From: Ochotona curzoniae
Taxonomy: Eukaryota > Chordata > Mammalia > Lagomorpha > Ochotonidae
DNA length: 64,000 nucleotides
Assembly: GCF_017591425.1 (NCBI RefSeq)
Contig: NW_024467106.1
Span: 21,318,501 to 21,382,500 of the forward strand
Reading direction: 5' to 3'
The position numbers and the translations under genes are program-made. Numbering within the stretch: position 1 is the stretch's first letter; each line of letters starts with the position of its first letter. The notes under the pieces are model-generated. The model had not been told where the DNA came from. It ran no database searches and saw nothing but the letters and a program-made list of their open reading frames with translations. Positions 33,177 to 43,804 of the stretch are shown here, in pieces.

Positions 33177-34018
33177 ATATTGGGATTCTCCAGAGCAACA
33201 AGGCCAATTGATTGTGTGTACAAATATATCTAGAAATTAAGGAATCTATTTATGTGATTGCAGAGGCTTGATAAAGCCAAAATTGACACAGTAGGCTTGA
33301 GGCTAGAGACTAAGCAAAAAAATCACACTTCAAGTCCAAAGTCAAATTCTTGCTAGCTCATAGCAAAATATATCTTAAGAATGGAGTAGCCAGGGCCCTG
33401 TGCAATGGCACAGTGGTTAAGGTCCTTGCCTTGCACACCCGGGATCCCATATGGGCGCTGGTTCTAGTTCCGGCGGTCCTGCTTCCCATCCAGCTCCCTG
33501 CCTGTGGCCCGGGAAAGCAGTGGAGGACGGCCCAAAGCTTTGGGACCCTGCACCCGCATGGGAGACCTGGAAGAGGCTCCTGGCTTCGAATCGGCATAGC
33601 ATCAGCCGTTGCGCTCACTTGGGGAGTGAATCATGGGACGGAAGATCTTCCTCTCTGTCTCTCCTCTCTGTATATCGCCTTTCCAATAAAAATAAAATAA
33701 ATCTTTTTTAAAAAACAAGAATGGGGTAGCCATTATTTGTTCCATCAAAAAATAATATATTTAGACAGAGTCGTCTGCAGAAAGGAGGGAAAACAATGTG
33801 CACAGGCGGTGCGTCTATGAAGCTGATTTTGAAAATAATCAAATGTCCATCCAGGGTCAATATTGTGACACTGTGGGCTAACTCCCTGCTTGCTGTGCCA
33901 GTGTGGCCTTGTATACTCATTTAAATATTAATTTTGTCCAAAAAACCTTCTCAGAAGATTTGACCAAATATTGATCATGCTGGCCTACTCTAACAGACAT
34001 AGAAAGTTTACCATCACA
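33177..34018 (-). mobile_element. ERVL (MLT2-like) LTR, antisense, split by a SINE
   Basis: The minus strand starts TGTGATGG at 34018 and includes TATTTGGTCAAATCTTCTGAG near 33960, typical of MLT2-type LTRs (TGTGATGGTTAATTTTATG...TTTGGTCAAAC). The far end on the plus strand, ATTGGGATTCTCCAGAGCAACAAGGCCAATTG at about 33179-33210, matches the antisense of the LTR end (GGTTCTGTTTCTCTGGAGAACCC). The middle is worn and interrupted by the C-SINE at 33393-33716. It is an ancient fossil with no internal retroviral sequence. Confidence 0.75.
33377..33732 (+). mobile_element. Young-type C-SINE with 16-bp target duplication
   Basis: The SINE is 33393-33716: GGGCCCTGTGCAATGGCACAGTGGTTAAGGTCCTTGCC, CACCCGGGATCCCATATGGGCGC, CTGGCTTCGAATCGGC, and CCAATAAAAATAAAATAAATC tail. 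Flanks AAGAATGGAGTAGCCA (33377-33392) and AAGAATGGGGTAGCCA (33717-33732) differ by one base. It keeps many CpGs and shares its head (GGTTAAGGTCCTTGCC, CCCGGGATCCC) with the antisense copy at 43.47-43.79 kb, so both come from one recent subfamily. It interrupts an old ERVL LTR. Confidence 0.95.
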
Positions 34019-34048
34019 ACTAGTTTATACTCTCTGTTTACAGTTTTA

Positions 34049-34418
34049 CAATTTTCAGGATATATATATTTAAATATTTATTTATGATTTATTTTTATTG
34101 GAATATCAACTATAGAGAGGGAAGAAGAAACAGAGAGAAAGATCTTCCATCCGGTGATTCAGTACCCAAACAGCCACAACAGCCAGAACTGAGCTAATAT
34201 GAAGCGAGGAGTCAGAATCTGCTTCCAGGTCTCCCATGTGGCTGCAAGATCCCAAAGTTTTGGGCTCTCCTGGACTGTTTTCCCAGGCCACAGTAGGAAG
34301 CTAGATGGGAAGTGGGGCAGCCAAGACTAGAACCTGCATCCATGTGGGATCCTGGTGCATGTAAGGCAAGGACTTTAGCCACTATGCTGCTTTACTGGGC
34401 CCAGTTTTCAAGATGTAT
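34049..34418 (-). mobile_element. C-SINE, antisense, with target duplication
   Basis: SINE about 34066-34401: ATTTATTTTTATTGGAATATC tail, AGATCTTCCATCCGGTGATTCAGTACCC, TTTTCCCAGGCCACAG and TTTAGCCACTATGCTGCTTTACTGGGCC head. Flanks CAATTTTCAGGATATAT (34049-34065) and CAGTTTTCAAGATGTAT (34402-34418) match at 14 of 17 bases. Confidence 0.92.
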
Positions 34419-34568
34419 TTACAGCCGTTATTATTTTTTTTTTTTGTCTCCCATATACATGCTTTTATGAATTAGCAGACTAAGGCTCAAATGCTGACCA
34501 CCTCTCTAATCTCACATATCTGGTCCTAAACACATGATTGGACACCGCTGTACCAATCTCGAGGTAGT

Positions 34569-34920
34569 AGAAATGCAAAAAGAGGACCCGGTGGCTAAAG
34601 TCCTCACCTTAAATGCACCTGGGATCCCATATGGACGCCAGTTCTAATCCTGGAGGCTCCATTTCCCATCCAATTCCCTGCTTGTGGCCTGGGAAAGCAG
34701 TCGAGGATGGCCCAAGGCTTTGGGACTCTGCACCCACATGGGAGACCTAGAGGAAGTTCCTGGCTCCTGGCTTTGGATCATTGCAGCACCAGCCATTGCA
34801 GTAATTTCAGGAGTGAATCATCGGATGGAAGATCTTCCTCTTTATGTCTCCTGCTCTCTGTATATCTGCCTTTCCAATAAAAATAAATAAATCTTAAATT
34901 AAAAAAGAAATGCAAAAAGA
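34569..34920 (+). mobile_element. C-SINE with a deleted head and perfect 15-bp target duplication
   Basis: SINE 34584-34905. The flanks AGAAATGCAAAAAGA at 34569-34583 and 34906-34920 are identical. The usual head GGCCCGGTGTGGTAGCCTAGTGGCTAAAG is shortened to GGACCCGGTGGCTAAAG, so about a dozen bases including A-box sequence are missing. The rest (GGTTCTAATCC-like B box, CTGGGAAAGCAGTCGAGG, CCAATAAAAATAAATAAATCTTAAATTAAAAA) is intact. Confidence 0.94.
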
Positions 34921-34929
34921 TTCAAATAA

Positions 34930-35170
34930 GCTTCTGACTTCAGTTCACCCAGTGGCTGCAGTGACCAGAGCGGATCCAGGTCAAAGCCATTTGCGTCTCT
35001 CACACGGGTAGCAAGGATCCAAACACGTGTGTCATCTTTCAGTGCCTTCTTAGTACAATAGCAGAGAGCTGAGTGGGAAGCAGAGCAACAAGAACCAGAA
35101 CCATAACTCTAGTAGGCAAAGTTGCTGTAGCAAGTAGGGACTTAGCCCATTGTGTTACAGTGTAGGCTGC
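34930..35170 (-). mobile_element. Old C-SINE, antisense, 3' part missing
   Basis: CAGTTCACCCAGTGGCTGCAGTGACCAGAG, GTCTCTCACACGGGTAGC, AGAGAGCTGAGTGGGAAGC, CAACAAGAACCAGAACC and TTAGCCCATTGTGTTACAG follow the old antisense C-SINE. The younger SINE to its left sits directly beside it. Confidence 0.75.
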
Positions 35171-35264
35171 AAATGGACATTAGTTTCAAATTCATCTTCG
35201 TACATGCAACACCTGCAAATGTGATACACATTTATTTCACTAAACATTTGTTAATATCCAGCAT

Positions 35265-35525
35265 ACACTTACATCAGAGAAGGAAGATTCCCAGTTGAGA
35301 AACATTAGAAATTATGCACAAAACCATTTATGCTATATGATTCCATTTTAGGAAGTTCAATAGCAAGTAAAATTGAAGCCCGAAAAATCATGGCCTTTAA
35401 TGAGAGATAGATGGGTAGTTGGACAGCAGGCTTCTTGGAGCTGGAATGTGCCCTACTATGATCACAGCAGTTGTTTCACAAATTTGTATACACACAAAAA
35501 ACACTGAATGCCTGAGATCCTTGAT
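35265..35525 (+). repeat. Ancient L1 3' UTR fragment
   Basis: ATGCTATATGATTCCATTTTAGGAAGTTCAATAGCAAG, GAGATAGATGGGTAGTTGG, GTTGTTTCACAAATTTGTATACACAC and AAAAACACTGAATGC follow the old mammalian L1 3' UTR (ATGATTCCATTTATATGAAATGTCC...GAATATACTAAAAACCACTGAATTG). Confidence 0.7.
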
Positions 35526-35798
35526 GTCATTGCACATATGTTACATATTCATCAAGAGGAAATATTATACTAGCTGGAAAAAGACTTGGGAAGTGCCAAT
35601 TTCCAATCATGGGACTGTGAAGTGGGAGCACTTGCAAAACAGAATGCCAGAGGCTTTTAGGAGAAAGTAATAAGAAACACAGAGGCAAGAGCATAGCATG
35701 AAACCTTCTGTTCACTAGATGTTTACAGAGCATAGCCCAATTCTAGGCTGGGGCTGGGGACCAGACAGAAGGAACTCTTGATTACTCTTAAGAAGTCC

Positions 35799-35842
<44 letters not shown>

Positions 35843-35900
35843 GTGTGTGTGTGTCTCTTGTACACACACACAGACTCACACACATAAGCACACACTCTTT
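35799..35900. repeat. Compound CT/GT/CA microsatellite
   Basis: A (CT) run of about 17 units at 35803-35839 is followed by a short (GT) run, then CA-rich repeats to about 35900. It is a typical unstable dinucleotide compound. Confidence 0.92.
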
Positions 35901-35904
35901 CCTT

Positions 35905-37270
35905 AACCTCCTGGGCAGAGGGTGGATGCAAAATCCCCATATTTTCTTTAGTTACAATTTGGGATAGTTACAATTAAAAGCAAAAAGTGAAACATGACGT
36001 ATTGAACTGATAAGTCTTGGGAAATCAAAGCATGAGATTCCAAAATCTGGCGCATTCATGCATGGGTAAGTCAATAAGGCTGTAGAATTCTTTCAGGAAA
36101 CATCTGGTGAACTAGGTTGTTGAAAGCCATTGCTTAGCCTGTTAGTACAAAGTTCCGATACAACAAAACCTTCTGTGGGAACACATCATGTCTGACCTCA
36201 GAACCCTTTCCAGGGTAAAAACACATTTTTTTTTTCAGATCCGGGAATAAAAGAACTAAGAGAAGACTGTGTTCTGTTTCTTCCTTTGTCCAGCACCCTC
36301 GGTCCCCCTTCCCGCTCCTTCCCCCCCTTCCCCTAAGATAGTTCTGAGACATGGAAAACATTGCTCCAGGCATGGATTTCTGCATGGTTTCTAAGAATCG
36401 TTTGGGTTTTGGTGAAAAGAGAATTCTCCCCAACAGAATCATCTTGAGTTTTCCAATTACATGCTCTAATTACAGCTGAGAGCTGGAGCGCTGTCACTCT
36501 GATGGTTGCCTGTAGAAGTGGACTTTCTGGAAGCAGAGGATGCTCACCAAACCGTGCAGGGCACACAGTCTCTGATTGGGCTCCAGAACCAGTGGAGAAG
36601 GGCCTGCCTGTGGACCCTGAAGATTCTGAGAAGAGTCTAAGAGTGACACAAAGGAATTCTGTTGAACGACACTGTGGATCATTGGGACAAGCAGCTCATA
36701 AAACCAGCAGGAAACTCACTGGGTTTATTCTTAGCAATGCTTATGGTTTTGGGTCTATCCTGACTGATCCTGGATCCCAAGGCTTCCTGGTGAATGGAGT
36801 ATTATGTCTGTCTCGTTGTACTATCTAGTCATCATTGGTTAGGACCAATGGCCATGCTTCCAATATCCAGACATATGATGTCAAAAGTGTTGGAAGAGGC
36901 TATGTTAATCTGACTTTGGATTCAACTGCCAGAATATTTCCTGTCCTTTTCCTTTTTAGTTGGGCCCTCTCAGCATCTCTCTGCTTTTCTCATCCTCACT
37001 CTCTATTTAGTCATGACCTTATTTCTCTTTTCCTCTACACTAACTACATTTTGACATTTTTGTTGAGTAAAATTTTAAATATTAAAATTGATTTTAATTT
37101 AAAAACTGGGAAAAATCATTGGGACTGTAAAACATTTGAAAAGGATATGCACATACAAACTGTTGTTTGATGAACTATGAAACACATTTCAGCTCAGCAA
37201 CTTGCTGCCTGTCTCAAGTGTAGCATGCTTCAGAAGATTGGCAGCAGAGTATAAAATGAAGGAAGCATTG
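35905..37270. other. Unassigned sequence, possibly containing conserved noncoding DNA
   Basis: No gene or repeat is recognised. A C-rich and T-rich patch lies at about 36296-36336, and homeodomain-type TAATTAC motifs lie at 36430-36475. Confidence 0.35.
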
Positions 37271-37279
37271 GTAATAGTC

Positions 37280-37440
37280 AACACTTACTGAGTTCTCTGT
37301 GTAAAATTTCATGCCTCGCTTCCTACACTGGTTAGCTCATTGAAACTTCTCAAAACCTTGTGTAGGAGGGACCTCTTGATTCTGTGTGACACCAGGGAAA
37401 ACTGAAACTTAGATGGCAAAAGGATTTGATAGAATAGGGA
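37280..37440 (-). repeat. MIR, antisense
   Basis: ACACTTACTGAGTTCTCTGTG, TTAGCTCATTGAAACTTCTCAAAACCTTGTGTAGGAGGGACCTCTTGATTCTG and CAGGGAAAACTGAAACTTAG follow antisense MIR order (TTTATTGAGCGCTTACTATG...CTCATTTAATCCTCACAAC...GAGGAAACTGAGGC). Confidence 0.7.
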
Positions 37441-37499
37441 AGCTAGTTAGCATGGGAGGCTGTGTGGTTCCAGAGTGCTAACCTGCACTTCCAATCCCT

Positions 37500-37660
37500 T
37501 TAGGCATGTTATCTTACTGTATCATCACAGCTAACTTGTCAAGTATGTTGTATGACCCATGCTGTAGATGATGAAATGAATCCAGAGACTGAGCGACTTA
37601 TCTGGATCACTCACCTAATGAATGACAGAAAAGCTAGAACACAAACATCCATCTCCAGAA
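37500..37660 (-). repeat. MIR, antisense
   Basis: ATGTTATCTTACTGTATCATCACAGC, GACCCATGCTGTAGATGATGAAATGAATCCAGAGACTGAGCGACTTATC and CACCTAATGAATGACAGAAAAGC follow antisense MIR. A 60-codon frame here is only the repeat. Confidence 0.65.
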
Positions 37661-37664
37661 CATA

Positions 37665-39635
37665 TGCCTTTTTCCAACCAACTGAGCAGCTGTGGTCTCC
37701 AAATTTAATTTACAAATCAAGTAAACAGCTATGATAAGGATCTTCAAAGATCAAGCTGTGTAGGGCAAGCAAAGTTCTTCTTGAGTGAGGGCACTGAAAT
37801 GGATTCAGATAGGTTAGAACTCATGGCCCACCAATTGCTCCACATCTCAGGCTGAAGATATTGCTTCAGTCTCTTTTAATTTGACTTTAGTTTTAGGTTT
37901 TCTTGGTTGCATCCTTTTCTCTTGTTAAAGAATGATTTTAAGACTAAAGAAAAATAAAGAAATAAAGGAATAGGGATGGTTATCTAAGAATACTAATCAG
38001 TTGTTTTTGTTAAAAGCCCAAAACAAAGTACTAGTACTAATGAAGAGTAATCATTTTTCACTGTATTACATCTTTCACCCTAACGCCTACTGCTGAATAT
38101 TTATCAATAATGAGAATGCCTCCTCTGTCCTGATAGCTATCTTAAGATGAGGAAATAAATACTTCCAAATCAGCCAAGACGGGTATCTGCAAATGGGTCA
38201 CTAAGTGTTGTAAAAGGATGGGGAAAGACTCCTGGGATCCTCTTCCCACTGAGTTTTTTTTTTTTATTATTTCCTAGAAACAGTAGATCTGTGCATTGTG
38301 CTCATTTGAACAATGAATTCTGCTGGATCTGGGAGGTGCGATGGCTTTGGGGAGAATGAATTAGACGTGTTGTCATACCAGAAATAGCCTCCAAATCTCT
38401 GCTGACAGCGAGGTCCTCCTGCCATTGCACCATGGGAAGGTTACCTAACTCTCATTTGAGCAATCTAGAATCTTGCCTGAAATCAAAGGTTTCACAACCA
38501 CATAGTTGATTTCCAGCCTTCAGCATTACACTTAGTCTGATCGTCAGAACTTGAAGAAGAAACCAGGTCAACTACAAGAATTGGGGAACACAATAATTAT
38601 TTTTACCTGAGAACTCACTAAAATGGGCCAGGTCTTGGAATCTGGATATAGGTCTGTTGATGGAGTGTAGAGAAAGCAAGAATCAGAAGCAGTGTCATAG
38701 AGATTTTAATGGTTGAATTGGGAATGCATGGGTTGGCATGGGTGCAATTGTTCTACCAAGTAGAGGGAGAATTGGTTACTGATCAGAGGGACATGAAACT
38801 GTATGATGAGTTGATGAAACTACAGTAGTGTAGCATGATGAAGCCCTCATGGTTCTGTTATATTATTGTAGCAGAACAGAATTCCTCTAAACCTATCTTA
38901 AATACTCTGGAGCACTCATCCTATTCCCACAAGAGACTATTTGCATGAATACTCTGTAGGATCCTGAAAAAAGTAGTAATGCCAGCCCCTCCCAGTGACC
39001 AGGACTCAGGAACTACCAAGATTAAAATACTTTTATATGGAATTATGAAAGTCTCCCAAGGTTTGCAATGGTGCCTTAGGTAAGCTGGAATTCTTCATGG
39101 ACTATACGACTCTAAAGAAATGTATCAGATGATATTTCTTGTTGATGACTAGTGAGGAGTATTACTGAGAATAATGTATGATATGTAATTTACATGCCAT
39201 TCCCCATAATTCCCAAAATGGAAAGAGATGAAATCAACTGAGAATGAGATCAAGAAGGAACCATGGTGGGTGAAAAGTGATCCTGATGTTGCTTACAAGA
39301 TCTTGAGAGCAGAGTCTCTCTCCATGGCATGATCTTCGCTGCTATTATTCAGAAGAAAGTCAAAATCTTTGGATCTGCTCCTAATTAGGTCAGGGACTTA
39401 TTTACAAATCCTTCCAGTGATCGGATGTCACTCTGGAGCCTATGAAATGTGTGAATGCTGCTGCTGCAATCCCTCAGCCCAGGACACCAGCCCCAAAGGC
39501 ACCACGTGGCGGCTGCTGTTGTTCCTTGTGATTACTCAATAATAATAAAATAATCAATAATAACTAACACATGGATATTGTCTTGACTTGAAACAAATCT
39601 TTTCCCCTTGTAATATTTCCTCTATTGCCAATGAG
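37665..39635. other. Unassigned sequence
   Basis: No gene or named repeat. A T12 run lies near 38256. The stretch shows no coding pattern on either strand. Confidence 0.4.
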
Positions 39636-39639
39636 AGCC

Positions 39640-39800
39640 GTTTCAGATAGGTATTTCTAACAACATTTCCAGGTCTACAAATGAGAAAATTTAGCCTCAA
39701 AGACATTAAACAAATTGTGCACCATCGAACAGAGAATGAGGAATAAGGCAAAGATGCCAGGCTTGCTTTCTAAGACTCCAAAGCCCACTGGCTTATTCAA
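39640..39800 (-). repeat. MIR, antisense
   Basis: CAACATTTCCAGGTCTACAAATGAGAAAATTTAGCCTCAAAGACATTAAACAAATTGTGC and GATGCCAGGCTTGCTTTCTAAGACTCCAAAGCCC follow antisense MIR core order. Confidence 0.65.
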
Positions 39801-39804
39801 TGTG

Positions 39805-41290
39805 TTTGCTATTAAAGTCTTCTGAAGTTCTGTAAAATAATACTCTTCAATTCTAGGCCAACAGCTGCTGAGTGTCCTGCAGTTGGACTCTCCTTCTGCC
39901 CAAATTCCAGTGCTCATCTTAGGATGGAAGAGAAGTACACTAACTTATGCTCAGCAACCAGACTCCAAGCCTCACGCGTGCTCAAAATATCCCCAAAGAC
40001 TCATAGCAATGACCCTGGATTATGCCTGTCTCAGTAGGACAGTCCTGTTATTCATGTTCTACATTATCTGCAGCCCAGGGAAATCCTTAATATCTAACAA
40101 TGGGTTTGAAACAGAACTGGAGCCACATAGCGAGATTAGAGAGCCTGGGAGACGTGAGCACAAATTCAGATGCAGGCTCCCTCTAACCACAGCTCCCATT
40201 CTGCCTCTTCCTAACAACCGGGCAGTCTTTCCAGCTCTAGATGTTGTCTGTCTTTGACCTTAAGAAAACTGAAGAATGAGCTGTTGTGATACCCAGTTTG
40301 GAAGTCACATGTATACATGATTATGTACATGGGGTGAGACAGGATTTATAAGCAAGGAAGTAGCCTCTTCTAAGTTTTTTGTCTTCTTATCAGGAGGCAT
40401 GACATTCCTGAGCCTCCATTGCTGGGGACATTTCTAAGGTTCTGGTCACTGAGCTCACTTGAAGGTGACTTTGCACCTCCTTTCATGTTTCCTGGAATAT
40501 TTACCTCTAAGCTAAATAAAATTATTCCCTTAAATTTTTTGAGATCCATTCTTTTCCTTCTAAAAGCTAGATAGGCTTCGAGTGCCAAGCAAGGCTAATA
40601 TGTTAGTGTATGTAAGATGCAGCTCACTGGGATTATCACGTAAAAAACGTGAGTTTTGCCATGTTGATAAGTCTTTCATCTTGGAGGAAGGAGAGAAGTG
40701 GAGGGTGCCTCCCCCATCTCAGAGGCAGCAGACGTCTATGATTAACCATACAAAAATGCCAGTTTGATGATAAAAGCTGTATTTAGCAAGAACTCCTCTG
40801 CTCTACAGGAGTATAGGGGATAAAACCTTTGAGGACTTTTTTTTTTTTTTAAATGGAAGCTTTTGTTAGCATCAGATATCTAATTAACTTGGGTTCTAAA
40901 GCGACAGAGGTGCTTCGTCCTCAAGAAAGATGGTTATCAAAATAGCTCTATCCAACGTAATTATCCTAAACCTACTGTGGAAGAAAGAACCGAAAAGTTT
41001 CTTTTTAAAGAAAAGCCAATGTATTGAATAACATGGAAGCATTTTGTTGTGGGCTCCCTGTCTATGCACTTGAGGCCAAATCAACTTACCAACCAGCATA
41101 ATTATCATATGCAGAGTTTGTCTCCGGAAATGCCTTCCAGAATGAGAGCAAACACAGTGTCTGTGCCCACAAGGACGATTTGGCTCCCCGAGGATGGAAG
41201 GCTCCAGCTGCTCTGCACTTATAATCAAACTGGCTCTCCCCCAGCCTCTTCTGGCTCATCCTCCACACAGTAATAACAGAGTCGCTCGCT
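39805..41290. other. Unassigned sequence
   Basis: The 124-codon frame at 39883-40257 and the 110-codon frame at 40896-41228 minus have no family resemblance. A T14 run is at 40838. The relatively GC-balanced patch 41060-41280 could be conserved noncoding sequence but I cannot test that. Confidence 0.35.
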
Positions 41291-41294
41291 GCTG

Positions 41295-41560
41295 ATCTTC
41301 AAAATGGTGTTTAGGACATCAAATGTTTCAACTACCACCTATGTGTATAATGACTCCCAAGTGTGTCTCCAAATCGGGTCTTTCTCCCCAACATGCAGTC
41401 TTCACATTAAGTTCTTCAAGCCACCTATAGGATTCTGGACCTGACGAACTCTCCAGGGCACTATTTCCTAGCCCAAACTTGCCCTTTTACCCAGATTCCT
41501 CACCTTCTCAGTCCTAGCATTCTATCAGTCATCCATAACCCTTATGTTTAAGGTTGGCAT
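41295..41560 (+). repeat. Ancient L2/CR1-clade LINE-like fragment
   Basis: ATAATGACTCCCAAGTGTGTCTCCAAATC, CAAGCCACCTATAGG, TTTACCCAGATTCCTCACC and TCTCAGTCC follow, loosely and in order, the sense of the repeat seen antisense at 10.5 kb (GATGACTCCCAAATTTATATCTCC...). Confidence 0.45.
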
Positions 41561-41564
41561 CATT

Positions 41565-42090
41565 CATTTTTAATAGACTTTCTGTTTCATCTCTGATTTA
41601 GAGTTACCCCTAAAATTGAGAAGATAGCCCAGGAGGCTTCCCATATAGGCCACATTATTTTCTCAACTATAAACATTTTATAGTAATCTGGTGCATTTGT
41701 TACAATTATGTATCAATACTGATTCATTATTATTAACTGAAATCTATATTTTATTCAGATTTTCTTGTATTTTACCTGTTCCAAGATGCCAACCAGGATG
41801 CCATGTTACATTTAGCCATCATGCTTCCTTAGGCTTCACTCAGCTGATACAATTCTTCAAGCTTGTCCCATTTTGACAGCTTTACTTTGAAAGGGATATT
41901 GATCAGGAATAATATATTGCAGAAGGATTAACTTGGCATTCCTGATGAATTAACAGGGATGCACATTGTTAGGAGGGAAGATGCTGAAATTAAACACTCA
42001 CTTGACCAATTCATCTTGATTTTTATTTGCTAGAGGAAGGCTATTTACTGATTCCAACATGGTTCTTGCTAAACAAGATCGTTGTTTATT
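41565..42090. other. Unassigned sequence
   Basis: No supported feature. Confidence 0.45.
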
Positions 42091-42094
42091 TCCC

Positions 42095-42215
42095 TTTTCT
42101 CTCAGGGTCTCTAGAGTCTTTGAGGGTAGGAACTGTGTCTGGTTGACCTCGGTATTTCTGAAGTCTATAGCACTGACATAGTGCTGAATCAATGTTCCGT
42201 CTGTGCTTGAAGCCC
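42095..42215 (+). repeat. L2 3'-end fragment
   Basis: GGTCTCTAGAGTCTTTGAGGGTAGGAACTGTGTCTGGTTGACC, TCTATAGCACTGACATAGTGCTGAATCAATG follows the L2 terminus (AGCTCCTTGAGGGCAGGGACTGTGTCTT...AGCACAGTGCC). Confidence 0.65.
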
Positions 42216-42224
42216 TTGTGTGGT

Positions 42225-42345
42225 TCCTCGTCTGCAACACAGGGACACAGAATTTATTCCATAGGATTGTTTGGACGGCTAAATTAGAATACTTGGCATA
42301 GGGCCTTGCACATAGTGAAATAAACAAATGTTAGCTGCTACCATT
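42225..42345 (+). repeat. MIR 3' half
   Basis: TAGGATTGTTTGGACGGCTAAATTAGAATACTTGGCATAGGGCCTTGCACATAGTGAAATAAACAAATGTTAGCTGC follows the MIR 3' end (GGATTAAATGAG...GTGCCTGGCACATAGTAAGCGCTCAATAAATGTTAGC). Confidence 0.65.
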
Positions 42346-42654
42346 TTTGTGTCCATTATTAGGATCTAAGTGTTATGCAAGAGACACTGGGGACTCAAAA
42401 AAAAATTGATGTTGATCCACTCCATATGTAAAGTGATAGATTTAGTGTTGGACAGAAATCAGAGTGGCCAAGCTCAGCTTCACACTTTAGAGAAGAGTCT
42501 GCTGTAGTGTTCATGTCGTATTAGTTCACTTTGACAAGGTTCACTGGTCATCAGTTTTGTCCCTGACAATGATCTAGATCCAAAAGAAACATGAGACATG
42601 ACTACTAGTCTCAGAGCCCTATAAATTCACTGTCAGATAATAATATAGGACCAC

Positions 42655-43325
42655 ATTTGATGAGAAGCGGAGCAGAGGAAATGTGGGTGTGGGAAGTTCG
42701 GAAAAAGATCTGTGTCTGTGTGGGCTGTGCTGTAGCTAAGGCCTGCGATGAGGGCACTGAATGATGGGTCACATTTGGATGATCAGAAAGAAAAGCTGGA
42801 AAGTCATAAGCAAATAAAGGAATGAGTTGTACAGAAATCCAATACCTACACTAGCATTACTGCAGCAAAATAGGCGATAGTGCTGGACAAGGCATCAGTC
42901 AGAGCAAAAAAAAAAAAAAAAAACCAGGCTGAAAGAGATTTGAAAACTTCAGTAAAGAGTGATGAAGGCCTGCATGCGTTTTGACACAAGGGAGGAACAG
43001 GCTGGAGATGGAACTCTTAGGTGCTAACTATGCATGCATTGGCCATGACAAGCTGGAAAGACTGGTGGTGGAAAGATTGGCATGCTAGGGTGTTCATTTA
43101 ATTATCCATTCATTAGTCATGTATACCATCAGAAAATATCTACAGAACCCCTATTCAATTCTAGGGCAAATGCAGGTATGCAGGCCTTGAAACTCACCCC
43201 AAAGGAATTCACAATCCAGAAGAGAAAAGATGAAAGATATTTCTGCTAAAAATAAGAATGGATTATACTGAACAGGGAGGAAAGAATGAAATAATGTGTG
43301 GAAAATAGATGCTAGATAGATAGTT
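42655..43325 (-). repeat. Worn L2/CR1-clade LINE-like fragments, antisense
   Basis: TTCATTTAATTATCCATTCATTAGTCATG...AATATCTACAGAACCCC, GAATTCACAATCCAGAAGAG and, upstream, GGGTGTGGGAAGTTCGG, CTAAGGCCTGCGATGAGG echo the antisense repeat at 10.5 kb. An A18 run interrupts at 42906-42923. Confidence 0.4.
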
Positions 43326-43454
43326 TATTGACTTAATATATAGCTATCATAAAACAAATGTATGGCTATCTATGTACTAATCTATGCAGAGTAGACATTT
43401 TCCTTAAATTTTAAATATCCCTTTTAGGTATGGATCTCAACAATTTTGCATCAA

Positions 43455-43801
43455 AAAATGAACTTTTTTTTTTTAAAGATTTATTTTTTTTTTCTGGAAA
43501 GGCGGATATACAGAGAGGAGAGACAGAGAGGAAGATCTTCCGTCCCATGATTCACTCCCCAAGTGAGCGCAACGGCTGATGCTATGCCGATCCAAAGCCA
43601 GGAGCCTCTTCCGGGTCTCCCACGCGGGTGCAGGGTCCCAAAGCCTTGGGCTGTCCTTGACTGCCTTCCCGGGCCACAGGCAGGGAGCTGGAAGGGAAGC
43701 GGGGCTGCTGGGATAGAACTGGCGCCCATATGGGATCCCGGGTGTGCAAAGCGAGGACCTTAACCACTTGTGCCACCGCGCCGGGCCCCAAAATGAACTT
43801 T
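43455..43801 (-). mobile_element. Young-type C-SINE, antisense
   Basis: SINE about 43470-43789: AAAGATTTATTTTTTTTTTCTGGAAAGGCGGATATACAG tail, GTGAGCGCAACGGCTGATGC, CACGCGGGTGCAGGGTCCC, GGCGCCCATATGGGATCCCGGGTGTGC and CACTTGTGCCACCGCGCCGGGCC head. Flanks AAAATGAACTT at 43455-43465 and 43790-43800 are the target duplication. CpGs are well kept. It is the closest relative in the window of the plus-strand copy at 33393-33716. Confidence 0.95.
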
Positions 43802-43804
43802 TAA

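Noticed and set aside
33350..33700. Repeated peptides of the type LPACGPGKQWRTAQ and WGVNHGTEDLPLC found in several frames across the window
   Set aside because: They are translations of C-SINE copies, including those at 4.3, 19.4, 24.2, 33.4, 43.6, 48.1 and 53.5 kb, not a protein family.
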